This document shows, in pieces, positions 34,481-46,127 of a DNA stretch of 64,000 bases. The position numbers and the translations under genes were made by a program. This DNA comes from Acorus gramineus (taxonomy: Eukaryota > Streptophyta > Magnoliopsida > Acorales > Acoraceae). Each line of letters begins with the position of its first letter. The stretch's first letter is position 1. The stretch is taken from positions 3,251,788 through 3,315,787 of the forward strand of contig CM060850.1 in NCBI GenBank assembly GCA_030737835.1, in the 5' to 3' direction. The notes beneath the pieces are model-generated. The model saw only the letters and a program-made list of their open reading frames with translations, was not told the DNA's origin and ran no database searches.

Positions 34481-34681
34481 ATACCTTTCTCGGCCTTTTG
34501 GCTAAGATCAAGTGTAGTATCTGTTCTTATCAGTTTAATATCTGATACGTGGCCCATCGGGTCACATGATATTAAATTAATTTTTTTAGGGGGAGCGGCC
34601 CGTCACAACAGCTTGCTGTTGGGGCCACTCGAGCGTCGCCCATGCGTTGCACTACTGCTTGGGCCTGGCGCACCCCACCAA
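34481..34681 (+). ncRNA. U2 spliceosomal snRNA
   Basis: The RNA starts ATACCTTTCTCGGCCTTTTG, the conserved 5' end of plant U2, and continues with the branch-point-pairing stretch GTGTAGTATC (GTAGTA is the recognition core). The stem-loop II region has the arms GTGGCCC and GGGTCAC, which still pair with one G-U. An Sm-type site (AATTTTTTTAGG) lies near 34579-34590. The 3' stem-loops end in CTGGCGCACCCCACCAA. It is about 200 nt, the length of plant U2. U2 snRNP binds the intron branch site before splicing catalysis. The 3' end lies in a 71-bp tandem repeat. The copy looks intact and is probably functional. Confidence 0.93.
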
Positions 34682-34790
34682 AGCTAAGCCCAAAATTTTC
34701 CGTTTTCGGCCCATTTCGGGTGAAACTGCTTGGCGCGCTCCACCATATACAACCCTAAAATTTTTCTGTCTTCTGCCCATTTCGGGTGAA
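34654..34790 (+). repeat. Tandem duplication of the U2 3' end and flank
   Basis: Unit 1 (34654-34724) covers the last 28 nt of U2 and 43 bp downstream. Unit 2 (34725-34790) repeats the same order: ACTGCTTGG, GCGC...CCACCA, CTAAAATTTTT, then GCCCATTTCGGGTGAA. Any 3'-processing signal just after the RNA would be present twice. Confidence 0.75.
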
Positions 34791-36019
34791 TGTACAACGA
34801 GAGGTTGAGACTGGCCCTTTTTTATGTCTGAACACAAGCCAACTTTCTTCTAAAAAAAGGATAATGTTATTTCCAATACATATACGTGGATGGATTTCGA
34901 TATTTTTACATCTGGGTGTAACAGCATCCTTAAAAAAAATATGAAACATTATTGGGTTGGAGAAATGTGTATATCCTTTTTATTTTGAGTATATAAGTTT
35001 ATTATTTAATGAATGTAAAATAAATTTAAAAATTTAATGTATTATACTTATATCTAACAATACATATCTTTTATTAAATTTTTAAAGTATATAAGATTGT
35101 ATTTTGGATCGCATAACAGCGCCCATCAACACACAGCTTTATTATATAATTAGGGGTGGATGTAAAAGTTTGATGGGCATGCTGTAGCCCGCAGCCCAAT
35201 TTTTACAATTAAATTTTTGTTTCTATAAATTATTTATATTTTAGTATATAAGTTTTATGTTTCTCTATAGAAAAATCTTTGTTTGAAATTATTTTAAAAA
35301 TAAAAATTATGAATGTAATCTCTTTGTGTCAGTATCTTTTTTTTTTTTTCATAAAACGGTAGACATTTAACATTAATTTCATTATTAAAAAAAGGCAATT
35401 TCCAAAGTATACAAAAGCCAACAAAGAAAGAAAAAAACAGGTAGTCTAACGAGATCCATATGACCTGTAGAAGAGATACCTACCGAGCATATAAGATCCC
35501 GACCTAGATAATCCTATGTCCCGATACTAATCTTTCCCTCAGAGAAGAATACACTGCTTGTGTCAATATAATATTGTGAAAATGTTACATATAATCTCTT
35601 TTCTAGTCCCAATTTCAATTCGTACATGTTTTGATTTTCTAAAATAGTATACCTCATCTAATGAGCTATATGTTTTTAGAAAAAGTGAAGTATGCTATAA
35701 TGAATTGTATGAATCCACTTATAAAAATAAAAAAATAAATTGTGGTATATACTTTGTTAATGTGGGTATATGACGCTAAAAGAGATATATGTAATTGAAA
35801 TTAGAGTCGGACTCCTTTAAGTAAATTTTTTTCTCTATGATCTTGTCAAAATATAGGAGAACAAGTTTTACAAAAAAATACAGTTTAGTCCAACCTAAAA
35901 TTTTGTCTTGGCTCTGCCTTTATAAATAACATTAACAAGATATAATTCTTCTTAGAAAATTTGCATATTTTTTATAAATAATAATGCAATTCATTTGAAA
36001 ACACACACACACACACACA
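34791..36019. other. Intergenic, AT-rich, no gene seen
   Basis: About 35590-35815 has weak inverted ends of the AT-rich foldback family. A (CA)n run at 36001-36018 abuts the left LTR of the copia element. No gene is seen. Confidence 0.45.
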
Positions 36020-37691
36020 TGTTAGATTATATATATTTTGTATTATTATGTTACATGTGTATTGTTGTGTTACATGTATATTAGGTCTTGTATATAAATG
36101 GCTTTAATCCCTCTCTAATAAAATTAGGTCTCATTATTATTTTCTTCTCAAAATCTAACATGGTATCAAAGCCACCTCAAAAACCCTAACCCTAAAACTT
36201 TCTTCTTTGAGATCTCTTTCTTTATATTATTATTTTTGGATCTTCTTCTTCCTTTGATATCTTATTTTTCGTCGTCTCCATTGTCATCTTTGCGCGCCGT
36301 CGTTTCCGTTGTTTTCATCGCGCTCGTCATGCCAATCTAGCCCGTCGCATCCCGAGGATTATCACGCTTGTCTCTGCGTCCAAAAAAAAAAAAAAAAACC
36401 CACAAATGGTTACGGAAGCTCTTCTTCAGTATTTTATTTTATCATTAATTTTTTTTTGTATTACTCCTCCTCAGCATGTCTGTCGTCTTCGGCGTGCTAT
36501 TTATGGTCTTAAACAGGCACCCCGTGTGTGGTTTGAATGCTTTCACAGTGTTATCGTGGCGGCTGGTTTTGTTGGGATTTCTCAGGATCACTTTTTGTTT
36601 GTGCGATCGTCCTCACGGGGCTGATGATACTAGTTCTGTATGTGGATGATATGATCATTACGAGTGATGATTCAGCTGGTATTATTCTTGTGAAACATCA
36701 TCTTAGTAGTCAGTTTGAGATGAAGAATCTTAGTACTCTTCGCTACTTCCTTGAACTTGAGATTGCTCAGAGTAAGCGGGGATTCTTCTCTTACAACAGA
36801 AGTACACATCAGACATTCTGGATCGTGCAACTATATCCGACACTCGCACAATTGAGACTCATCTTGAGCTTCATGTAAAGCTCCGTCCCACAGATGGAGA
36901 GCTTCTTCTAGACCCTATACAATATAGACAGATTGTGGGTTAGCTTTGCATTAGTAGATCTGATATTACTCATGCCGTCAGTATTGTTAGTCAGTTCGTC
37001 TCTGCTCCTTGTTTGGTTCACTATGGTGCTCTCATGAGGATCCTCATATATTTGTGTGGGACTGTCACTCGATCGCTCTATATGTCATCATCTTCATCTC
37101 TTGTTTTTTGGGCTTACATTGATGTTGACTGGCAGGAGACTACTACAGGCTTTTACATTTTCCTTGGGGACCCTCTCATTTCCTGGCGCAGCAAGAAACA
37201 AGATGTAGTTTCTCTTTCTAGCACAGAAGCTGAATATCGAGTGATGGCCACCACGATTAAAGAGATTGTTCATCTTAGACGTCTGCTGGTCGATTTCGGA
37301 GTTGATGTTTTTGGTCCTACCTCACTTTATTGCGATAATCGGAGCGCTATTCAGATTGCTAGCAATCCGATTTTCCATGAGAGGATCAAACATATTGAGA
37401 TTGATTGTCACTTCATACATCAACACTTTCTTGCTAATACACTTACGCTTTCTCATATTTCTTCTATTGAGCAGCATGTTGACTTCTTTACAAAGTCTCA
37501 TCCCATTCCATGATTTCAGTCTCTTGTTTGCAAACCCGTGTTGTTTGATCCACCTTGAGTTTAAACGGGGGTGTTAGATTATATATGTCTTGTATTATTG
37601 TGTTACACGTGTATTAGGTCTTGTATATAAAGGGTTTTAATCCCTCTATAATAAAATTAGGTCTTATTATTATTTTCTTCTTCAAATCTAA
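36020..37691 (+). mobile_element. Internally deleted Ty1-copia LTR retrotransposon
   Basis: A short left LTR (36020-36160, TGTTAGATTATATA...ATCTAACA) is followed at once by TGGTATCAAAGC, the copia primer-binding site for initiator Met-tRNA. The right LTR (about 37572-37691) is preceded by a purine-rich tract (AAACGGGGGTG). The LTRs share most of their length, but the right one lacks about 20 bp (a TTGTGTTACATGTATAT-like repeat) and its last base. Between them only about 1.4 kb remains: parts of reverse transcriptase and RNase H. Gag, protease and integrase are missing. No target-site duplication is evident between the (CA)n and (TA)n flanks. Confidence 0.85.
36470..37513 (+). pseudogene. Broken copia polyprotein remnant: reverse transcriptase and RNase H
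   Basis: Segments in different frames encode AIYGLKQAPRVWFECF (about 36496-36543), the YVDD catalytic motif of reverse transcriptase (36639-36650), and the copia RNase H region with SSTEAEYRVMATT (about 37216-37254), YCDNRSAIQIASNP and HIEIDCHFI. Stops and frameshifts fall between the motifs (for example the TGA at 36622-36624, and between about 36880 and 37010), so no functional polyprotein can be made. Confidence 0.85.
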
Positions 37692-38555
37692 CTATATATA
37701 TATATATATATATATATCATTGTTTATAAATGTAGAAGCCTATTTAGAAGAAGTATATTATTTTTTAAAAAATTGAAACATGTGAACATTGATATTGGGG
37801 CAAAAAAAAATTTGATCATAACATTTTCCATCAAGATATATACAACTAACTCCACGCGTCCACTTGCAACCTATAAAGGTTTAAAAGTTGTTTGTTTAAA
37901 AGCAATAGATAATTATAAGCATGCAAGAATATGTGAGAATAAGTTATTTTTATTTCAACAAAATTAATTTTTCACTTTCCAATAAGAATAATTAAAAACA
38001 TAAATAAATAAAAAAATACTTATTTCACTAGTATATAGTTATCAAAAGTTGAAAGATAACCACAAATTCTTATTTCACTAGTATATAGTTATCAAAAGTT
38101 GAAAGATAACCACAAATTCTAAATTTTATGTAACTTTTCATTGGATAACATGACTTTTAACATCAATAATACATAACTTTTTGAACCAACTAAATGCTAA
38201 AATTTATAAACCTAAATTTTAACTAATGCCAAAACGCAGACTGTCAATTTAAGTAAGCTCATTGAATAGAACTATGTCTTACATTTTAAATAAACAATTA
38301 TGAAGTATTAACCATTCAAATCCAATATCCTAATTAATTTTAATCAATAAAACAAGTGATATTCTGGCAAATCTTTATATAAATCAACTTTTCAATAGTG
38401 ATATTATGATTCGCAATGCAATGTCTACATGTCTTCAAAGAAAGACCATCGTTTAAAAAAAAAAAAAAAATTGACTTGGTCAGTCAACCCGGTCAAGAAC
38501 GTTAGAACCGCGACTCCAGTCTGGCGTTCCATCCACGCCATTGACGTGTACCGAG
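37692..38555. other. Intergenic, upstream of the endoplasmin promoter
   Basis: A (TA)n run (37692-37715) follows the copia element. A perfect 50-bp tandem repeat is at 38021-38120 and a poly-A run near 38456-38470. AT content drops sharply after about 38470, where the endoplasmin promoter begins. No gene is seen. Confidence 0.5.
38021..38120. repeat. Perfect 50-bp tandem repeat, two copies
   Basis: The unit starting TATTTCACTAGTATATAGTT and ending AACCACAAATTCT occurs at 38021-38070 and 38071-38120 without a mismatch, implying a recent duplication or an assembly artefact. Confidence 0.9.
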
Positions 38556-38574
38556 CCAATCAAATCCATCCACG
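38556..38574 (+). promoter_or_regulatory. ER stress response element 1 (ERSE)
   Basis: CCAAT, nine bases, CCACG: an exact match to the ERSE consensus used by the unfolded-protein response, 396 bp upstream of the start codon. The CCACG half continues as CCACGTCAG, the complement of TGACGTGG, a bZIP (bZIP28/bZIP60-type) binding core. A TGACGTG also lies at 38542-38548. Confidence 0.8.
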
Positions 38575-38748
38575 TCAGCAACCCACACCTCCAATCCTCA
38601 TTCTTCCAATACAACTGAAAGTCGCTGTGGGCCTCTAACTGGAGCCCAACAACCAAAGCCCATCTATAATTTCCACGTGTAAATTCCAAATAAATGGCGA
38701 GCGTGACGTCGAAAACTCCATCTCTCCACGTCACAGGCGTAATCCAGT

Positions 38749-38767
38749 CCAATAGCTTCTCGCCACG
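38749..38767 (+). promoter_or_regulatory. ER stress response element 2 (ERSE)
   Basis: A second exact CCAAT-N9-CCACG, 203 bp upstream of the start codon. Just upstream, at about 38726-38733, is CCACGTCA, again the complement of a TGACGTGG bZIP core. Paired ERSEs with ACGT cores fit induction of the downstream ER chaperone gene by unfolded proteins. Confidence 0.8.
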
Positions 38768-38969
38768 TAATCATCAACTCATCTCCACCGTCTGATCCTC
38801 CGCTACGTCAGCGATGCAAAACTTAAACCCCCTCCACTTTCATAAATCTCCGATGGTTTCGCCCGCCTCAACAAATCTCTCCCTCTCTCTACAAAAGAAA
38901 TCGAAGTTCTGCAAATCATCATCGTTTAATTAATACGAAGTGAGGTGATCGAGCTCATCAGAGCCGAAG

Positions 38970-41900
38970 ATGAGGAGATGGACGGTCTCGGCTGCTCTGC
39001 TTCTCTTGCTCTGCCTCTCACTGATCCCCGATCAAGGTGAGCCTCATTTAGGGTTTCGTTTGAGTGTGTTCGCTTGGATCTGGTGGTTCGGTTTCTGATC
39101 TATCGGTTTTGGATTCAGGACCTAAACTGCGCGCGAATGCGGAGGAGAGTGGAGAATCGGATGGCGTCGTCGACCCTCCGAAGGTCGAGGAGAAGATCGG
39201 AGCCGTCCCCGGCGGATTGTCCACAGATTCTGATGTCGCGAAGAGGTAAGTTGGAGAATTTCTGCGCCTTTGTCGGATCTGATGTGGCTTGCGTAGATTT
39301 GGTGTTCTGACTTTGGTTTTGAAGGGAGGCGGAGTCGATATCTAAGAGATCGCTCCGAAGCAGCGCGGAGAAATTCGAGTTCCAGGCGGAGGTTTCACGG
39401 CTGATGGACATTCTCATAAACTCTTTGTACAGTAACAAAGACATCTTCTTGAGGGAGCTCATCTCCAATGCATCCGATGTAACTATATGTTTTTCTCTCT
39501 CTCATGTTGGATCTGTTATTTGTAGCATTAGATTTGACGAGTTTGTGTTGTCGTTTTGTAGGCTTTGGATAAGATCAGGTTCCTCTCTCTGACTGACAAG
39601 GAGATTCTCGGGGAAGGCGATAATACCAAGCTTGAGATCTTGGTGAGTGAAAAATATATATTTACTTTCCATGAACTTGTTTCACGCTCATATTGGAGTG
39701 CATAAAAAAGTTGAACCACGTTTTGGAAATCATCCTTTTTGGGCCTTCATATTAGTCTACTCGTGTTAGTGGCCTAGTGCTCTGTTTTATGGACAAACTA
39801 TATTCAGGGGAGGAACTATTCATTGGCAATTTTTGACTTGTTGGCTCAATTTTTTTTTTTTTTTTTACTATAGGGATTTTATTTTACTTGAAGAAATGTT
39901 GTCATATTATTAATTTCTTGATACTAGTGTGCTGATTTACATTTTAGATGCAACTAGTATTGGTAAAGTGCCTGGGCTAACGAGGTTTGAGTCCTGAGAA
40001 CAGTCACTTTGTGCAAAAAGTGCCAAAGGTTATGATCATATCCAGGCTCCCAGCATTCTTCCATATAGGGGACTGCTTTGGGTGTGGTATTTGTTTGCTT
40101 GTATTGCATGATATGTCTCCCTATTGAAATTTGAAACATAAATGAGAGTGAGGCCTTTTCTTGTAAGAGAATTTTATTTGGGGGCTAAATATGTTACTAA
40201 TAGTTAAACTTACATTTATTATTCTTAATGTTTATGACACACAGATTAAATTAGACAAAGAGAAGAAGATTCTCTCCATTCGTGACCGAGGTATAGGCAT
40301 GACGAAGGAGGATCTTATCAAGAACCTGGGAACTATTGCAAAGTCTGGAACTTCTTGTATGTTACTCGTTTGCCAATAATACTTGTTTGGTGTTGAGAAG
40401 GATATCTAGATCGATACTGAATTATTTTTTTATGTTTATTGTACAGCTTTTGTAGAGAAAATGCAGACTGGAGGTGACCTCAATCTCATTGGGCAGTTCG
40501 GAGTTGGATTTTACTCCGTCTATCTGGTTGCTGATTACGTTGAAGTCATTAGCAAGCACAATGATGATAAACAGTATGTGCAGAGGCTGTTTTATTATGT
40601 CTATCTTGAGGGCCTTTATATTTTTTGACTGCTCTGCTCCTGTTGCTATGACCTGATTCAATATTTGGCTCTTCAGATATGTATGGGAATCAAAAGCTGA
40701 TGGAGCCTTTGCTATTTCTGAGGATGTGTGGAACGAACCGCTAGGCCGTGGAACAGAAATCAGGATGCATCTCAGAGATGAAGCCCAGGAATATTTGGAT
40801 GAATTCAAGTTGAAGGTTTGTGTTTTTTACTGGAATTTAGGTCTGTTGTTCACTTTCTGAATTCCTGGGTTAGATAGTACACCTGTTTGGCTTAAAATCT
40901 GTTATTGGTAGCACAAAAAAGCCAAAAACACCAGAACTACACATTTTCATTAACTTTTCTACTTAGATATCCTCTTTCTATCATATAGTAGTTAGAAACT
41001 AATTGCAAAATAATGCTATCACATTCTTTCTAATTTCTATTTTGCACAATTCTTACTTAGATTTTCATTAAAAAACTGATTGATTGGTTTTCCAAAATTT
41101 AAAAAAAGGAAAAAAAGGAAAAAATGAAAGAAAGTAAAGACAACCTATGCCTTTAAAAAAGCCTTCCTAAGAAATTGTTCCTGCTGCTCTGTGCCTTCTG
41201 TTGTATTAGAAGCATTTGGTTGAGCTCATGTCCTTGCCTTGATCTTGCATTTTCACTATTTTTTTTCCTCAGCTGCAACCTAAAGTTTTTTTTTTTTTAA
41301 TTGAGAATGGTGCAAAAATACGATATCATATATGCTACAATGTCCATTTTTCTTTTCCTAGTGATAGTTGTAAAATTCAATGTGTGAGAGTTTGCACTAT
41401 ATCATAAGTTTGTGATTTATTACGGCATTAATCTTTAACTTCTACAACTTGCATGTCTATATACGTGGCATACAATTTTATATCTGAATAAGTGTCTGGT
41501 TTGACTTGACTCATTAATGAAATTATTCTAAGTCAAACAGTTTTATGAGGTGTGCATGATTCCTTTGGGTTCTAAATGATGTTGCAGGAGATCTTTATCG
41601 CTCCTTCAATAAGTTTCCATGATTCCTGAACTATGGTGTCTACTTCTGCAATTACTTCCATCTTTGGTTTCCCCTAAAGAATTTATGAAGTGCTTCATTT
41701 ATCTAATTCTTCTGTCAGTTTAGCTCATTTTTCCTTTTTGGATCTGTTGTTGGCATAGTCTTTGTCCAATATCAAATTTATAGCATGAATGTCACTTCAA
41801 ACAACTAATTTCTAGTACATTGCAAAGTACACAAACTTTTGTAATTCGGTGTCTATTCTTGATTGTTTTTCTTAGACCTCATTGCATCTGTTTTTTACTC

Positions 41901-44900
41901 TTGATATTTCAAGATGCTCATTGTCCCTTGTTAAGTTGTTCTATGTTTCTGGAAATGCATGTGGTTGACAAGGTTACTGTATGCTTTGGTAACTTTTAAG
42001 TTAGTGGCTTGTGGTTTGATATTCATGTCATCCCATCTGAAACATTCATCTAACCTGAACTTCTATCACTTGAAATATCCTTGCTCATCCAACATTCACT
42101 TGGTTGGATGCATCTGCCTTCTATATTTCAGAGAGGGGCAGCATAGTGTAAATTTTTGTCAGCCTTTCATTTCCTATTTTGGATCAAGGATCTTGGTCTC
42201 AGTTTCATAATGTTATCCAGCAGCTGGAGAACCAAAGATTTAGTTATTGGGTATATACTGCTTCATTCTTGCATGACGTGTACTTTTTGCATTGATAGTG
42301 AGCTTCCATATTTTCTCGGGCTATGAATGTTGTGTGGGGCTTGATTCTGTTGTTACTTTTATTTTTGTTGCATTATATGTGTATTTTTTTCCTATACTAA
42401 TGATCTATCTGGTTGCAGGAGCTGGTAAAGAAGTACTCAGAATTCATAAACTTTCCCATCCAACTCTGGGCTAGCAAGGAGGTGGACATAGAAGTTCCTG
42501 CTGATGAAGAGGAATCTGGTGAAGAGGAGGAAACAAGTAGGGTTATCTAACAGTTAATTTAAGTTTTTGTACTTTTTTAGAGAAAGAATACCCTTTCACT
42601 TATCAGACCTTTATCTTGTTTATCTGCTGAAAAATCTTTACTATCATAGATAAATGGGTCAACTTAGCTAGATTTTTCCTTTTCACACGCTATCTCGTGG
42701 TACAGCTGAGAGCAGTTCTTCAGAGGATGAAGAAACTGATGAGGGAGATGGTGAGAAGAAGCCAAAGACGAAGAAAATTAAGGAAACAACTTATGAATGG
42801 GAGGTTCTTAATGACATGAAGGCTGTATGGCTTCGCAACCCAAAGGAGGTTACTGATGAAGAATACACAAAGTTCTACCACTCGCTCGCAAAGGTAAGTG
42901 CTTATATTCAAACCTAAACGAATTAGGACTGCGTACTTCTAGGATGCTGCATAAAATGAATGACATTTATCTTCCGTCTCCAGGACTTCAGTGATGAGAA
43001 GCCATTAGCCTGGAGTCATTTTACTGCTGAAGGTGATGTGGAGTTCAAGGCAGTGCTATTTGTGCCACCTAAGGCTCCTCATGATCTTTATGAAAGTTAC
43101 TACAACACTCAAAAGTCCAACTTGAAGCTATATGTTAGGCGGGTGTTTATCTCTGATGAATTTGATGAACTTCTTCCCAAGTACCTGAACTTCTTGAAGG
43201 TAATCATATGACTCTTCATAATTAACTAGACCGGAAAGCAGGATACATTTACTTTGAGATGCTCATCAGCCTAGATGCCAGTTAGATTATCAATGCGCTG
43301 ACTGGGAAGCGATCACTATATTTCCATGCAGGGCCTGGTTGATTCTGACACATTGCCACTCAACGTGTCAAGGGAAATGCTTCAACAACACAGCAGCCTG
43401 AAGACGATCAAGAAGAAACTCATCCGTAAGGCCCTTGACATGATTCGTAAGATTGCCGAGGAGGATCCTGATGAATCTTCTGATAAAGATAATAAAGGTA
43501 TGATTGTTTGAACCTTTGCAGTTGGCTGTGCTCTGCCTTCTGGTTTCCCTGTATTGTTAATGGCTGGGTTTATTCATCTACAACTTCTTTTCATTGTTTA
43601 TGATGATATAGATGTCGAGAAAACTGATGAGAACGATGAGAAGAAGGGCCAATATACCAAATTCTGGAATGAGTTTGGAAAATCAATTAAACTTGGTATC
43701 ATTGAGGATGCAACTAACAGAAACCGTCTTGCAAAACTTCTCAGATTTGAGAGGTAAATCTGTCTTTTTCTTCTATCTTGCAAGTTTTTATAATGGATTT
43801 CAAAGTAACTTGGGTTTTCTTGGAAATTTCAAAAAAAAAAAATTGGGTTTCTTGGAATGGAATACCTCATGATGCTCTTCGTATCTATTTCAGTACCAAG
43901 TCAGATGGGAAGCTGACCTCATTAGATCAGTACATCTCTAGAATGAAGTCAGGGCAGAAGGACATCTTCTACATAACTGGAACCAGCAAGGAACAGTTGG
44001 AGAAATCTCCATTCCTTGAAAGGCTCACAAAGAAGAACTATGAGGTATGAATTAGTTGTTCTTTCACAGTTTTATTTATATGTTTAGTGTAACCCTATTT
44101 TCTTAAACAGGGTTAAGTATTTGATAAATGATCTGGTGACAGTTAACACCCACTCTGTTATAGGATACTTATTCTGGCCTCCTTGTGCAATGGAATAGTC
44201 TTAAAAATGGCATAATATTATTTCAAAAATAAACTATCTTTTCTCAAAATTGGGGGCAGCAATCTGTCTAAAAAGTGAAAGACGAGAGATTCCTTACTGT
44301 TTTTGATGTACCCAGCCATGTTTTGACTAGTAGTTATCTGACATGGATGCCGACTTTATAATATTTATATTTGTTTTTGTGTATTTCAGGTTATCTACTT
44401 CACAGATCCAGTTGATGAATACTTGATGCAATACTTGATGGACTATGAAGACAAGAAATTCCAGAACGTCTCAAAGGAGGGTCTGAAATTAGGGAAAGAC
44501 TCAAAGATCAAGAGCCTCAAGGAATCTTTCAAGGAGCTGACAAACTGGTGGAAGGACACGCTCGCCAGTGATAATGTAGACTCCGTAAAGATCAGTGACC
44601 GTTTGGATAAGACCCCATGTGTGGTGGTGACATCAAAATACGGGTGGAGTGCGAACATGGAGAGGATCATGCAATCACAGACTCTCTCGGACGCTAACAA
44701 GCAGGCCTACATGCGGGGCAAGAGGGTGCTCGAAATCAACCCCAGGCATCCAATCATCAAAGGGCTTCAGGAGAGAGTTGCCAAAGACCCACAGGTACTA
44801 CATCTCCCCATATTTGATGTTTTGAAAGGGCAGTGCTGCAGTTCTTGTTGCCTCACATGTTTTAACATGTGGGTTTCGAATGAGATTGATACAAGAGATA

Positions 44901-45201
44901 AATATTGAGTGAGATTGAATCCACATTGCAGGATGAGAGTGTGAAAGAGACAGCGAAGCTTATGTACCAGACGGCGCTGATGGAGAGTGGGTTCATGCTC
45001 CAAGATCCCAAGGACTTCGCCTCCCGTATCTACGACACGGTGAAGGGAAGTTTGAACATCGGCCTAGATGTTGAAGTGGAAGAGGAGGCAGAGGTTGAGG
45101 AAGAGCCCGAGCCTGAGCCCGAACAGAAGGAATCAGTCCCTGAAACCGATGAGGAAGCCGAGGAAGCTGAGGACCAGTTTTCTTTGAAGGACGAGCTGTA
45201 A
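38970..45201 (+). CDS. Endoplasmin (ER HSP90, GRP94 / SHEPHERD, HSP90.7 type)
   Basis: Fifteen exons: 38970-39036, 39119-39245, 39325-39478, 39562-39642, 40245-40356, 40447-40573, 40677-40815, 42419-42536, 42706-42893, 42984-43199, 43332-43497, 43612-43753, 43894-44044, 44390-44794, 44932-45201. They join in frame to 820 residues, the usual length of plant endoplasmin. Residues 1-22 form a signal peptide. The GHKL ATPase domain shows ELISNASD (ending at residue 116), DRGIGM (157-162) and GQFGVGFYS (196-204). An acidic linker, the middle and dimerisation domains follow, then a Glu/Pro-rich tail ending in KDEL, the ER retrieval signal. It is the ATP-driven chaperone of the ER lumen; its Arabidopsis counterpart matures CLAVATA proteins and other secretory clients. 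Two ERSEs lie upstream. Intron 7 is the longest (1.6 kb). No defects were seen. Confidence 0.96.
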
Positions 45202-46090
45202 CTTGCTTACATGGATGGTTGAATTATGGTTTTTGTTCTCCTTTAAAGATTTTGGTGATCATTATTTAGGAAGAGTAACGATGCAGAAAGCAACCTGTTA
45301 TTTTTCTTGCTTGCAAGCAAAATGTAGTTTTATCAAATGTACTGATAATTAGAGTCCTTTCAATTCAAGGGGACCAGAGCTTGGATTTTATACGCTGTTT
45401 CACGGATGATTTGCTATGAATAATCTTACTTTAATTTATAATTAAAGGATGATGTTACATAAAACATTTTTTTTTTTTTTTGGGTTTTAGTTCTGGTCTA
45501 CACATTTTATTTTTTTAAATAATATGTTTATTATATTATAATGAATTCATTTATGAAAAAGTGAATTTTTTTAATAAAGTATACACTTTGTTAATTTGGA
45601 GCGAGAATTAAGTTGAGCTTTATATTCAGTTGAGATTTATGATTATTTTATTATAAATAAGAATGAAATAATTTTTTATTTGATTGTGTTTTTTAGTTAT
45701 TTTTTTTTAGAAATATAATAATAAAATATTTGTTGTAAAATGTAAGTAAAGTTTAAATAAAAATTTATAAAATGTAAAAACATGAATACAACCTACATAT
45801 TAAGGTTGAATTATCTTAATTTTAAAAGTCGTCTGTAATCCATATATCTTTTATATCAGTTATTTATAATATATAAATTTTTATTTATTTCAGTCATCTA
45901 AACCTTCACAACGAGGCTATTCTGATTAATTTTAATTTATTCAGAAAATTAAACTACATATTATATAATTAATCTTTTTGTCGTTCCCAAATAAGAGTAC
46001 CGTGTAATGCCAACTTGCGTGGGTGTTGTAATATTCGTGCATCCAAACGGTCTTTTACGATGTTCCTGAATCACCCCTCTGAAACACGCC
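45202..46090. other. Endoplasmin 3' region and intergenic spacer
   Basis: It contains the 3' untranslated region of endoplasmin (to about 45400; no exact AATAAA, nearest variants TGAATAAT and TATCAAAT) and then AT-rich spacer with a T-run near 45466-45480. No further gene is seen before the methyltransferase. Confidence 0.5.

Positions 46091-46127
<37 letters not shown>
46091..46127 (+). repeat. (GA)n microsatellite abutting the start codon
   Basis: About 18 GA dinucleotides, with one interruption (GAGGAG) at 46111-46116, run directly into the ATG at 46127. It would form the end of the 5' leader. GA repeats near plant starts can be bound by BPC/GAGA factors; whether this one is, is unknown. 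Length variation is likely. Confidence 0.85.
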
